Counted from the stretch's first letter, positions 42,651-53,375 are shown. The stretch is DNA of 64,000 nt from Pyropia yezoensis (GCA_009829735.1 CM020619.1:7678375-7742374), one strand, 5' to 3'. The notes: generated by a model not told the origin, from the letters alone. Program-made: numbers and translations.

Positions 42651-42984
42651 TGCTGAAACGTGCGGGGGTGAGGACGTAGGGGGGGGCAGCGGCCGAACGT
42701 CCAGCGCGGTTTCTCAGCGCGGTTGGGCCGCGAGGTGGCGAACCAGGAAGGCCACGTGGGGGGGGGCGGTCGGCGGAGTGGGAGACTGACTCGGAGACCC
42801 ACCTCCAGCAGCCAAGGACGTCCGGTTGAAAATTCCAGAATGAAGTGGGCGCGCAACCACCCCGCTGAAAAACTCATCTGGGATCGGCCCCCGTGAGGGA
42901 GTGGCGGTAATCGCGGAAAAAACCCCGATTATGGTGCCCAGAACCCGGATATCGGGGTTGTTTTTGTTGCAGGGCCCCTCCGCT

Positions 42985-44420
42985 GCCACCATCGACACCA
43001 CCTCACCCGCACGCCGACCCCGCCCCGCCGCCGCCGCACGCGGCGGGCGCCGCCGCCGCCGCAGCGCACCCGCCGCCGCCGGGCCCGCCGCCGACGCCGG
43101 CCAAGCGGTCCGGCGCGGAGCCGGGGAGGGCCAAGCGCTCCCGCACGCCGGGGCCCAACACCGAGCTCGGCCCCACGCGGGCGGCGGCGGCAACCGCCGC
43201 GGCGGCCGCCGCCCAAGCCGCCCCTCAAGCCGCCATCTCTGATGCCGCCGCCGGCGGGGCGTCTGGGGTCGGGGTGATGGGCGGTGGGGGGGGGGGTACC
43301 ACCCGCTGCTGGCGGCGGGCCCGACGCTGGCGGCCTGGACGGGATGGGGGTGGTGACCCTCGGGGGCGGCCCCGGCGGCGGCGGCTGCAACGGCAGCGGC
43401 GGCGGAGGCCTTGGTGTCATGGGCACGGGCCTCCCGATGGGGTCCAAGGGGGCGTACGCGCCCCCTTCCGGCCTCAGCCGCACCGTTGCCATCCAGTTGC
43501 AGCAGCAGGCGCTGGGTGCGACCGTGATCGGGCTGCCGCCTGCCACTGCCGCCACCGTCCCCGCCGCCGGGACGGCGGTTGGAAAGGGCGGTGGGTCGTG
43601 CGGTGCGGGTGGGGCGGGCGGCGGGTTAGGCCCCCCCTCTCGCCCACTTTTTCCGCCGCCACTGCCGCTTGGGGCTGGGTCTTTGCCCGGGCTTGGGGGG
43701 GGGGAGCCGGGGGTGGGTGGCTGCGGCCCCCATCCTTTACAGCACCCCGCGCCGGCGGGTGACACCGACGCCGCGGGAGGGGGGTGGGCCCTCGACTCCA
43801 CATGGAAAGTGACCCACCTGTCGTCGGCGGTGCAACATTCGGCGGCAACGTCGCTCCCGCCACCGTCGGGGCGGGGGGGGGGAGGGAGGGGGAGCGGGGG
43901 GAGCGGGAGGAGGGGAAGACCGCTCAAAGGACGCCGGGGAGGGAGCTTCTGGCCGGGCGAGGGAGCGCGGCGGCCGTCGTGGCAGCGGCCGCGGTCGCCG
44001 CTGCCGGTGCTGGGTCCCCCGGCGGGGGCGGCCACCCTGCATCATCACCCCTACCGTCCCCACCCTTCGCCCGGATTGGCAGCGGGCGCCGGCGGCGGGT
44101 GGGGCGCGCCAGGCCTCGCAGATGCTCCCAGTGGCGTGACCGTCAGCGGCGGCTGCCCGGCGGGCGCCAACACCCAGTGCTGCGCCCCCGCGGGGCAGGC
44201 GGGTGGCGCCGGCGGGGTCCTTCCGGCTGGCGGGGAGGGGGGGGGTTGGCGGCCGCCGTCATTGTCTCGGCCTCCCCGCCAGGCGAGGCGGATGCCGCCG
44301 GCGCAGGTGCCTGTTGGCCGCTCGTCTCGCCGCCGCTCTCTGAGGTGTCTTGCGTGCCGGGCGGCCCCGACGCCGCCGCTGCCGCCGCCGCGGCAGCGAA
44401 GGCTGCCTCTCCCCACTGAC
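42985..44420 (+). CDS. Gly/Pro/Ala-rich protein, possible nuclear protein, unrecognised
   Basis: Just right of the element border the plus strand reads PPPTPAKRSGAEPGRAKRSR then TPGPNTELGPTRAAAATAA, a basic nuclear-localisation-like segment. Near 43260 the open frame changes at a G run and continues GGGLGVMGTGLPMGSKGAYA, PPSGLSRTVAIQLQQQALGA and TVIGLPPATAATV. Later it is Gly-rich filler with WALDSTWKVTHLSSAVQHS and, near the end, CPAGANTQCCAPAGQAG; TGA is at 44418. The frame is open from 43284 on. The 5' part may have been cut off by the element at 27677-42969. No family recognised; low-complexity transcription-factor-like texture only. Confidence 0.35.
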
Positions 44421-44555
44421 GCCCGGTCTAAGACGTGGTACATCGTGTGGCGCCTAGTTTGTGGCACTCCGTGGCATGCCGCCATTGGCTAAAGACGTTC
44501 GCGTGTCAACACCCACGGCGACACAAACTCGACGGTACATACCGCCACAAGGCTC

Positions 44556-46048
44556 GTGTCTATTCTACTGCACATTCGCCTCAAATGAAGCGGCCTCGAG
44601 CCTCAAATGAGGCTCCCCCCGGATCACCGGAAATCGCCGATTTTGACACGTCTGACAAAGAAGAGGCTGTCGGTACCCGCCGCACACAGCTTCCGCTCCG
44701 CCTGCAGCCCCCCCTGGCCACCTCTCTCCGCTTCTCTCCCGCTTGGGACACTCCTCAATTCCCGCCCTGCCCTTTGTGCGGTGGGGACTGGCTGTGGCGG
44801 GGGCGGCGGGGGCGGGGGCGGCAGCGGCGGCGGTGGGAACGACGGATCCAGCATACATCCCGTCGACCGCGTATGGGAAAATGCGCCCCGGCGGAGCCAG
44901 TTCTCCAGGCCGATGGGCAAAAACAGGTCTCGTGGGGCGGCGTGAAAGGTTACAGGGTCGCACGAGGGCGGGGAAGTCCCGAACGTGGCTGCTGGGAGAC
45001 CGCCGGCAGGCAGGCCGCGTTAGAGGGGTATGGGGGGGGCGGCAGGAGTACATGAGGAGAGACGGAGGGGGGGGGGGGGAGTAGCAGGAAAAGGAGGAGT
45101 GGGGTAGGTCTGCGGCGAGGGCGGCGCGTGAAAGACTGGACCCGCTCATGCGCGACGCAGATGCCGCGGTTCGCGGCCGCGCCCGTCCCAAACCACAGTG
45201 AGGACGCCTCCAGCCTCTACCCTTCCCCTCCAGCAGTGGAGAAGCGCCTTTGTCGCCGTTTCCCCCTGTGGGGCGCCTGCCAAAAGTGCCTAAGGCCGCG
45301 GCAGTGGCGGCTGCTTCGACGAGTCGGCTGCAGGAGCGGCGGCGGCGCTCGTCTGAATGTCGCCAGCGTGGGGGTGAGGCCGTCCATGGAGGGGAACGTG
45401 GGCGTCACGTGTCACCGCGTCTACGCGAGCGTGTTAGGTCTGCACGAGGCCTTCGCACTTGGGTGGCGGGGGGGTGCCACAGCTTGAGTGGGGGAGGTGG
45501 GGGGGAGGGGCCATGGTGTGCTTGCGCCGCGCAGGAGAGCGGGCGGGGCGAGAGAAATAGGCGGGGCAGGCATGGAGTAGCACACAAGGGTGGCGACCGT
45601 GGCAGGCGTATCCGACGGTCGCGCCTCTCCCTGTGATGGAGGACAGGAAACAAGAGGGAGTAACGGGGGAGGTTGGCTTCGACAAAAAGGAAGAATGATG
45701 CAAACGGAAACACTGGGAAAGGGTACACGGACGGCGGGTGGGGAAGACTGCAGAGACTGGCAAAAGGAAGTAGAAGCTGCTCATGTGGATGGCGCGCTGG
45801 ACGGTCTCTTCAGTGGTCGCTTACCACGCCGGAACTCGCGTCTGCGGCGCGGAAAAAAGTTGTCGACCGATGACTTCTTGTCGGCCTTGGGGTCCCGCAG
45901 TTTCCCTCAAGGACAACCTGGGTGCGCTGAGTCAATTTCTGGCGTCAAAAGCCTTCTCGGACGAGCGGAAGACCTCGAAAAATGGCGCTCAAAACCCGTG
46001 CTAAATGAGGCGAATCGCCTCAAATGAGGCGGTCAGTAGAATAGACAC
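44556..46048. mobile_element. Non-autonomous TIR element with TCAAATGA palindromes (1493 bp)
   Basis: The left end GTGTCTATTCTACTG (44556) is complementary to the right end, which finishes CAGTAGAATAGACAC at 46048. Just inside, CCTCAAATGAGG-type palindromes recur: 44579-44588, 44601-44612, and three near 46000-46030. The ends strongly resemble those at 46860/50382 and 51463. No transposase frame is seen inside; the 1.4-kb interior is GC-rich with scattered G runs. A clear target duplication is not visible. Confidence 0.65.
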
Positions 46049-46859
46049 TAGGGCCCGAGCCATGTGGCGCACCGTACCTCGCCCTCCGGCACTACACTTG
46101 CGTACCAGAAACAGATTAAGTTGTATAGCAATGGGGCTGGAAGTCCGGCAGGACACGCGGTGACTGGCGCGGTTTGAACTTTCTCGGCCGACCGACGAGC
46201 GCGCGCACCACCGTCATCTCGCCCGCGACGCCCGGTCTGCAGCCGCTTTATCTCTCCCTGGCAGCTACGGCGCGCTGACTGCAGATCGCTCCCGCCACCT
46301 GCGACGTGGAGTTTTGTACGTGCGGCTGCACGTGTTCCCGCCAACCTATGGGCGGGATAGCGCGACAGGGTGGAGCAGGGGGCAATCAAGGTGGCTTGGG
46401 TGGCGGCAGGACCCCTTGCTCTCTCTGTCCTGGCAACGCGCCCCATCCCCGCCCTCAAAAAACTGTCCGGCGGCGAGGTGCACATTAACCATGAACACCT
46501 CGTCATCCGAGTCACCAGGGGAAGCCATGGTGGAGTGGCAAGAGGGGACGCGCGGCTCGCAGACCGATATGGGTCCCCGTATGGCATGAGATGGTGGGGG
46601 TTGTCGAGTGCGCGGTCGTCACTCTCTTTGGGCACGGCAGCCCTCCGCAAGAAAACTGGAGTCGTTCAAGTTTGCAATTGTATCGAAGTCCAGAGCCACA
46701 TCGCTCCATGTCTTTCGGCCGTTCCGGGACACATCTGAGTTCGCGGCAGCGAGTTCGCGGCACTTCGTGGCGCCCTGGGATTGGCTGTTGCAGTCCACGT
46801 GTCCCGTGTCGTTTGCCGCGAACTCAAGCTGCCGCGGGATGCGGCACGGAGTGGCTCTA
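46049..46859. other. Inter-element DNA with a truncated ORF start and TGCCGCGAACTC repeats
   Basis: On the minus strand an ATG at 46528, in good context (caccATGG), opens MASPGDSDDEVFMVNVHLAA, typical of an acidic protein N-terminus. It runs only to 46346, so it may be the first exon of a gene cut by the element ending at 46048. 46736-46770 and 46814-46850 hold copies of GAGTTCGCGGCA or its complement, facing similar copies at 50410-51050. Confidence 0.4.
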
Positions 46860-49800
46860 GTGTCTATTCTACTCCGAGGATCAAATGATCCTTTTCGGAT
46901 CAATTGATCCGGTTTTTCCATCCCTTTTTCCGAGGAACGAGCTAGTGCTTTGCTCATTCTGATGACAGAATCGGACTGAGCGCAGGCTGGTTTGTCTTGG
47001 GGCAATCATACATTCCTAAACTTCAAGTACTTCTGAACATGATCGTCACTTTCTTCAAAGCTTGCAGTTGGTAACTGCCCGCGAGCCCCCACTGAGGGCC
47101 GCCACCGGGCATGGGCTGGGCGCGTGGGTACACAGCCTGACTGCCCTGTGTCCATGCCCAAGGCGACTGGACCGTTCTGGGATAAGAGTGCCCGACAGCA
47201 GGCACGTACTGCTCCCCTTGTTTTGCTCTGCGGATACCCACAAGTCGACCACAATGGGTGCCGCGTCTGCCATTGCTGTCCGCCATTTTCTGACGTGCCG
47301 GCACACGGTCACAGGCGGCACCGCCGCCCACCCCCTTGCAACAGCCAGCGCTGCGCGTTTGCGGTTGCCCTGAGCCATTGTCGTCGCACACGCACTGTCG
47401 AACACCCGCCATACATCTCTCAACGCAACGCTCCGCTACCGTAACGGTGCCTCTCTTCCCCCTTGCCGCTCCCTTTCTCGCTCCACATCTCCGTCCCCGC
47501 CCCCCGCCATAATATCTGTTATCGTACCCCGTCCCGTCCCCCCCTCCAGCCTCGGTCATCTTCGGTACGTTGTGGAGGCTGCGTTGCGCTCGAGGCTTGC
47601 CAAATGGCGCGGCATGACGCTTGCTTAGTCGTCGGTGCTGTGGTTTTCGCACGTGCCAAGATGATCAAGAGCTTTGCTGAGTGCTCTCGCCTTTATGGTA
47701 GCTGTGCAAGCTCAAAGATAGTCCTTGGACGTGTGACGGTGGTCACCCGTGAAAGAAGTAACGGCCGCCTTGCGACCTTTGTGACGGCGGTCTGGCATTT
47801 GCCGGGAGGGACCGTAGTCAAGCACCTGGGTCTACGGAATGTGCTGGCGGGTGAGCCTCCTGTGGGGTCTGCCCCGTCACCCGCGGGTAGCCTCCCTGTA
47901 CCGGTGGCTGCGACTGCAAGCCTGGATCGCTCTGCAACTTCCCCAGCAGCGCAAGAGTCAGCAACCAGTGAGGCTGCGCGGCCACCCTCGAGTCTATGCC
48001 AGCAGACGTCCACGGCGGCCCCCCCGGCTCTCCAGACGCTGGCCGACCTGTCTGGCCAGGCTCCCCATCTCTTGGGAACACCCGAGCTTTTGAGTGAAAG
48101 CGCAGGAGCCCCTCTGCCCCCCACCTCTCAAGGCAATCTCGCGTCTGTGCCGGCGGCTGAGGGCCCCGTGCCTGCTGCGCAGCAGTCCCCCGCTGTGTGC
48201 GCGCACGGATTCGAGTGGCGGGAGGAGGCGGTGCCGCAACCTATTGGAGGTTCCGTGCCGCGTAGAGCGTGGTCGGTTCGCACATTGAGCGGTGACATCG
48301 TCACTAAGGGGAGTGACTCGGTCCGCCACGGCCGATCACGCTCCCCGCTGGACTACTTCCTCACTGTGTTCTCTCAAGAGCAGTTCTCAAGGATGACGCA
48401 ATTGACGACTGCCAAGCTGTTGGAGCGCCAGGCATTGACAACCACACCGGGTGAGCATCTTAAGTTTTTCGGCATTCTGGTGCTATCCACGTTCTTTGAT
48501 TTCGGGTCACGAGCCGAGCTCTGGTCCACCTCCCCGCGAACCTAACACGTACCCGCCCCGGCCTTTGGCAGTCGTACGGGAATGTCAAGAGTTCGCTTTG
48601 ACACCCTCCGGTCGTCAGTAGTCTTTATCCGCGCTGATCCAGGAGAGGGCGTCTCCGCGGTTCAGACCTCGGAGCAGCAGCGCTGGGGGCTGGTCAACCA
48701 ATTTGTAGCGGCCATCAACGCCCATCGCGAGTCCCACGTGGTTCCGGGTGACACTATCTGCGTTGATGAGTCTATCTCGCGATGGTACGGGCAGGGGGGT
48801 CACTGGATTTCCCGGGGGCTCCCAGCCTACATAGCCATCGATCGAAAGCCTGAGAATGGCTGTGAGATTCAAGACGCGGCCTGTGGTCGAAGTGGAATCA
48901 TGCTCCAGCTGCGTGTGGTCACAACTGCAGCCGAGCACGAGGCCACCCTCTCTGAGCAAGAGCGGGCCGCAGCCCATGGGGGTGTCATCTTGATGCGACT
49001 GGTGGGGCCGTGGTCAGGGACAGGCCGTGTCATCTGCGCTGACTCCTATTTTGCCAGCGTTGGTGCGGCACTTCCACTCAAGTCTGTGGGCCTGCGCTTC
49101 ATTGGTGTCGTCAAGACGGCTCACCGAATGTTCTCATTGGCGCATCTATCCTCTCGTGAGCTGCGGGCGAGGGGGGACATCGTGTCCATGGTCCATCGGG
49201 ACGCCGCGGGTCGACCCGACGTGATGGCACTGGTTTGGATTGGCCGGGAGCGGCGGTACTTCGTTGCGACCACAGGGTCCACCAATCCAGGGGCGGCCTA
49301 CGAGCGCTTGCGCTGGCGGGAGATGGATGGGGGTGCTCAGCGGGTCGCATTGACAGTGCCTCAGCCACATGTGGCGGAAGAGTACTACGGCTGCTGTGCT
49401 CAAGCTGACCGGCACAACAGATGCCGGCAGGACGACCTCGGATTGGAGCGCAAGCTTGGCACTCATGCCTGGTCTATGCGGGTCCATATCTCGCTGCTGG
49501 CCATCTGCATCGTGGACGCATGGCTACTTCATCATGGGGCCAGGGGGCCTGTGGCTTTCATGTCGCAGTCACACTTCTACGCTCAGCTCGCATCTGAGTT
49601 GATTGACAACACATTCGATGGCACTGGCACCCGATATCACGGGACTGCCGAGCCGGCTGGCGCACCTGCGGACGAGCCTTCGAGTGGGGTGGGGCCTCAC
49701 TTGACACCCACTGTCAAACGGCGCCGTACTTCCTGTGTGGGCGCCTCCGACTACCTGGCCCTGCGGGATTGTCGCGTGTGCAAGACTGCGCGCAGCACTC

Positions 49801-50382
49801 TCGTGTGCTCGACGTGCCGCAGCACACCTGGAGGGGGCGAGGTGTTCCTATGCGGACCCCGCACCGGCCGTGAGTGCTTCGCTTCTCACCTGGCAAGCGT
49901 GCACTAGATAAGCGGAAGTCAAGTACGGTCGCGAGGCGGGCGCCATGCGGCGGCGATTAGGGGGGGCGAGGGAGGCGCGGGGGGGTGGCGGTTCGGGGGC
50001 GGGCCAACGAATTGGCCGCGACAGGATGAACCCGTGCGGGGGGGGGGGGGCGGCCGGGAAAAGGGGGGTGACGGTTGCCAGCCTCCCTGAGGGCGGTTTA
50101 GTGTTCATAGGGGCGACATTGAGCGTCAGGGGTGGGCGGAGGCAAGCAGGATCGCGAGACAGCCCCTTGTGCCCGGCGTGCGCCTGCTCGCCAGCTACAG
50201 TACGATCCGGTGTCACTCGTGTGCGAATCCGTTGAATCGCAGTGAAGCGCCCCATGGTGACATCGAAGTCGGGCGAAGCGCCGTTTTCCTATGTAGATGT
50301 GCCGGAATCAACGATTCTGTGACCGGATCAAATGATCCTTACCGAGGATCAATTGATCCTCGCGGAGAAGTAGAATAATCAC
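46860..50382 (+). mobile_element. piggyBac-like DNA transposon (3523 bp)
   Basis: Ends are GTGTCTATTCTACTCC (46860) and, read inward from 50382, GTGATTATTCTACTTC. Inside each end sit paired palindromes: GGATCAAATGATCC at 46878 and 50325, and GGATCAATTGATCC at 46897 and 50346. The element encloses a piggyBac-type transposase. Flanking TTAA, the classical piggyBac target, is absent, so the family may use another target or the true ends may lie farther out (see the TGCCGCGAACTC flanks). Confidence 0.65.
47604..49907 (+). CDS. piggyBac-like transposase (DDE_Tnp_1_7), one internal TAA
   Basis: 768 codons from the ATG at 47604 (MARHDACLVVGAVVFARAKM). An N-terminal small-domain region (YGSCASSKIVLGRVTVVTRE) leads through a Pro/Ala linker to the dimerisation region DYFLTVFSQEQFSRMTQLTT. 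The catalytic Asp residues are visible: D in CVDESISRWYGQ (48765), D in VICADSYFASVG (49041) and D in CAQADRHNRCRQDDLGLE (49407). The C-terminus is a cysteine-rich domain (CRVCKTARSTLVCSTC, then ECFASH) that in piggyBac binds the terminal repeats. A single in-frame TAA at 48543-48545 follows ELWSTSPRT; the frame continues and is otherwise perfect. It is recently inactivated, or the TAA lies in a short unrecognised intron. The upstream 140 bases are pyrimidine-rich, like a core promoter or leader. Confidence 0.85.
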
Positions 50383-51462
50383 AAGGAAAAGCCACGTTTT
50401 GCCGCATCCTGCGGCAGCCTGAGTTCGCGGCAGCGCCTTCGAGGCAGCATTTGCGCCATTCAATTCATGAGAACTGCAGAACTTCATTCCCCAAAACAGC
50501 TTGGCCGGCCCAGGGATCTCCCTCGGACAGGTCCCGTTTGAACGCGGCGGCGGCGCTGGCACGCGGGGTCGCGACCAGAAGGGTGGCGCATGCCGCGCTG
50601 TGCGCGCCCGCCATGCGGCGGGCGGCCGTGTCAACGCAGCCGGTCTCCAGCTCTGCGGCAAAAAACAGATTGTTTGCCATCATGGCCTCCATTGCCGAGT
50701 AGTCCATCGCTGTGCAATAGGGGGGGGGGAGCTCCGGGGGTGTAGGGGGAAGGGGGGGGGTATCGTGTTGCATCGGCAGCAGCTCTGGAGGGGCGAGCAG
50801 GGCGTCGGCATGGACGTGGAGACCAGTGTGGGACAGCAACCATGTTCTTCAGAATTTTTGGCAAACAGATTGGTCGATTGGTCCAATAGAAGATTTTGAA
50901 ACTACGTGGACCCAACTGCTATGTATTTGGCGTCGTCCGAGGCCCCAACTCAATGACCATCTGCGATGTCCAAAAAGAAGCATCGGATGTGGCAACGAGT
51001 TCGCGTCGCCGCGAACTCGATGTGCCGCGAACTCGACCGTGTCCCGGAACGGCAGCCATTCCGGATGTGGCAATGGTATCGCGCCGCCACAAACCCACGC
51101 CACATCCTTGTGGCGTGTCTTAGACCGGGGGTGAGGCGAGGGGTCCCGCTTCCCTCCCCGCAGGGGGGGCTCCCCGCACCCCCCGCCCACCCCACCACGC
51201 CCTCCCCCCGCACCCCTCCCCCCCCCACTGATGGGCGGCGTCCCCCCCTCTCTCACAGAGGCCATGAAAGAAAAATGGGGACGCGTCCGTCTTTCACAGA
51301 GGCTGTGACCGAGAAAATTGGGACGCGTCTCAAATTCGTCGGTTGCGGCCTCTGTGAGAGGGGGTCGTCCCTCTGGACCGCCCATATTTTAGCACGTTGC
51401 ACCAGAACTTTTCAACTGCCTCGTGTAATGCGCAGACCCAGAAGAGCCACCTCAATCAACTA
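50383..51462. other. Flank with inverted TGCCGCGAACTC motifs and a small ORF remnant
   Basis: 50383-50450 is nearly the reverse complement of 46790-46859 (TGCCGCATCC, GCGGCAGC, GAGTTCGCGGCA). 51000-51060 mirrors 46700-46770 (CCGCGAACTC twice, then GTGTCCCGGAACGGC). This suggests that the piggyBac-like unit sits in, or ends with, a larger inverted structure. On the minus strand 50707-50465 reads MDYSAMEAMMANNLFFAAEL and ends LQFS, an 80-residue ORF of unknown origin. 51150-51240 is C-rich. Confidence 0.45.
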
Positions 51463-51545
51463 GTGTGTAGTCTACCTCAAATAAGGCTCAAATGAGTCGG
51501 TGCTGTGGCTCAAATGAGCCTCCCGGAAACCGTCGATTCTGACCC
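51463..51545 (+). repeat. Terminus of a further TIR element (TCAAATGA family)
   Basis: GTGTGTAGTCTACCTCAAAT, then GGCTCAAATGAG and GGCTCAAATGAGCC, match in order the left end of the element at 44556, including the following CCGGAAA..CGATT.TGAC string. This marks the left border of the unit that holds the next two genes. Its partner is not within the window or was not recognised. Confidence 0.6.
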
Positions 51546-52088
51546 CGGGAGGCACTAGGTTGACTCACACATCGGTACCGGTGGCGATCCTGGGCCAGGA
51601 TGATGCTCGTCCAATAGTTATAAATCCTCGTGTCGCAAGTTCCGTGTGCACTGATGGAGCAGCTTCCGGAAGCTTCTGACCGGGGCGCGCCGGAGGGGCC
51701 CCCAACGCAGGTGCACGGCGAAAACCATGCAGGGACCGTGCCACACAACACAACAGCGGCTGGCCGCTGCACCAGCATAAGCGCCGAGGTGCATAGGGGC
51801 GCGTGCGCGTGCGTGCGGTCTGCCCCGGCAGCTCCCCGTTCAGTACCGTGCGTCTGCATCCGCGTCCCCCCTTTCCTGCCCGCTCTCCTCCGCGTCCGCC
51901 CCCCCCCCCCCCCCCCCCCCCGCATGCACACACGCTGTGGCTGCCACACCTACCTCCCACACTTACTTCCCCCCTTTCTCCCGCCTCCCCCTCCCGCGTG
52001 CACGGACGCAGTGGTTAGCAGACCTACCTCCCACAACATCCCTTTCCCCCTCTCCCCGCCTCGCCACGTCTGTTGCTTGGTGGCTGTG

Positions 52089-53375
52089 ATGGAGTCGAGC
52101 GCGCCGGCCGACCGGAGCCCACCGACGGATGCCGCTCCTGTCCAAGACGTGGCGGTAGGCCCGGGGGGGGGGGGGGGGGGGGGGGCGAGTGGTGCTTCTG
52201 GAGGTACGCGGGAGGTGCCTGAGGGTGGCGGAGAGGCGCTTGGTAGTGAGACGGAGAACTTTATCAATGCAAAGAGCTCCTCGACGTGCTATTACCCTTT
52301 TGTTCGTGTTGGCATTGTGGATTTGTGGCATGATACTGTGCATGCGCGCGCCCGACGGCACAACAATCGAGGCTTGTCCAAGCGTCTGCAGGTGGCGTCC
52401 ATCTCTGCCCACCTGGTGACGACGAATGCGTGGGTGCGTCGCTTGCGCGTTGGCGGGAAGCCCATCGACAAGGCTGCGGTGACCCGCATCATCACGAAAG
52501 CAGTGACGCTGTACAACGCTACCAACACTATCCGGCAGCACAACACGGGCAGGTCGGCGGACTATGTGGAGGAAAATGTCAACGAGCGCGTGACCGCGCA
52601 GAGCAAGTCCTGGCAAATGGGCTTTAGTGATGCGTCCAAGATTTTGGACTTGGTCACTGACACACAGCCCCTGGTCGGCGGGGTGCAACGTGTCTCCCCA
52701 TCTTTTGGCGGTTCCCCCCCCGATGACGGACCGGATAGTGCGCCTGGGAACGCCGAACGGCCGGCCGACGCGGGGCGCGGCAGCACGGGGACAGCCGAGA
52801 GAGGTCGTGCGGGTGGTAGCGCCGGGGGCGACGGGAGACGGGACGGGGGGTCTGGGGAGGTTACCAGCGGACACAGCGTTGGTGCGTCTGTGTTAGCTGA
52901 TGCCTTCCCCGACGCGGAGGACGTAGACTGTGACGGTCCGTCCGTCAGGCCTGACGGCTCGCGGGATAGCGCTGCCAGCGACTCTGAGGGTGGGTCGGCG
53001 GGTGGGTCGAGTCCGCCGTCGGCCCTCCCCGGCGCAGACAGCGCTGCCGGACCGTCTGGTGCCCCCACCACTCCCGCGCGAGGTGCTGGTGTGACCCCGT
53101 CTGGCGCCAGCGGGCGGTCCCTCCGAGCGGCAATTGCGGACGCCGCTCTCGAGGCGGCCATGCCGGGGGGCGCGGACCTGATGCGCTCACTGGCAGCGTC
53201 GCTCCGTGACGGGGCGCGCCGCTTTGACGAAAAGCAAAAAACGAAACGCCTCAAGGCCGCCGAGGTGGAACGGACCAAGCGCGTGGCGTTGCTGACGGCT
53301 GCAATGGAGAAGCAGCCGGATAATGAGACGTTTCGTGATATGCTGCGGGCTGCGATGAGGGACTCGGAGCCGTAG
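52089..53375 (+). CDS. Accessory protein of the PIF/Harbinger-like unit (unrecognised)
   Basis: 428 residues from the ATG at 52089 (MESSAPADRSPPTDAAPVQD). The longer frame upstream runs through a pyrimidine-rich leader and is probably untranslated. After a Gly run comes a conserved-looking block (YYPFVRVGIVDLWHDTVHAR, then RRLRVGGKPIDKAAVTRIIT and KAVTLYNATNTIRQHNTGRS). A Ser/Gly/Asp-rich disordered linker follows, then a charged C-terminal helix (DEKQKTKRLKAAEVERTKRV, ending FRDMLRAAMRDSEP). It ends 113 bp before the convergent transposase stop at 53489. PIF/Harbinger elements carry a second DNA-binding protein (Myb/SANT type) next to the transposase. Position and orientation fit, but I cannot show a Myb fold here. 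Confidence 0.5.
   Translation: MESSAPADRSPPTDAAPVQDVAVGPGGGGGGGASGASGGTREVPEGGGEALGSETENFINAKSSSTCYYPFVRVGIVDLWHDTVHARARRHNNRGLSKRLQVASISAHLVTTNAWVRRLRVGGKPIDKAAVTRIITKAVTLYNATNTIRQHNTGRSADYVEENVNERVTAQSKSWQMGFSDASKILDLVTDTQPLVGGVQRVSPSFGGSPPDDGPDSAPGNAERPADAGRGSTGTAERGRAGGSAGGDGRRDGGSGEVTSGHSVGASVLADAFPDAEDVDCDGPSVRPDGSRDSAASDSEGGSAGGSSPPSALPGADSAAGPSGAPTTPARGAGVTPSGASGRSLRAAIADAALEAAMPGGADLMRSLAASLRDGARRFDEKQKTKRLKAAEVERTKRVALLTAAMEKQPDNETFRDMLRAAMRDSEP

Larger units (their letters stand above)
27677..42969. mobile_element. Candidate EnSpm/CACTA-like element (15.3 kb, contains Ty3 copy A)
   Basis: The left end read rightward from 27677 is CAACAAGAATAACCCCGATA then TCTGGGTT. The right end read inward from 42969 is CAACAAAAACAACCCCGATA then TCCGGGTT. 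This makes an imperfect inverted pair of about 36 bp. The segment holds a decayed EnSpm-type transposase gene (38981-41704, minus), a promoter-like TATA box, and tandem repeats close to the right end, as in many EnSpm elements. Ty3 copy A begins 79 bp inside the left end. No target duplication is evident and the termini do not start CACTA, so the superfamily of the ends is inferred from the transposase alone. Confidence 0.4.

Noticed and set aside
42131..42789. Overlapping plus- and minus-strand frames with Gly/Arg or Pro repeats
   Set aside because: They fall on the 147-bp subterminal tandem repeat and change frame between units. The region is better explained as transposon end repeats.
47055..47603. 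Minus-strand frames upstream of the piggyBac-like gene
   Set aside because: No recognisable protein. The region is the leader of the transposase gene, with C-rich promoter-like DNA.
46860..50382. CACTA-type ends suggested by CACTAG at 46045 and TAGTG at 46858
   Set aside because: The orientation is the reverse of genuine CACTA termini (CACTA must face inward from the left end), and the enclosed transposase is piggyBac-like.
52089..53375. Env-like or viral structural gene
   Set aside because: No signal peptide, membrane segment or glycoprotein pattern. The position beside a Harbinger transposase fits an element accessory gene better.
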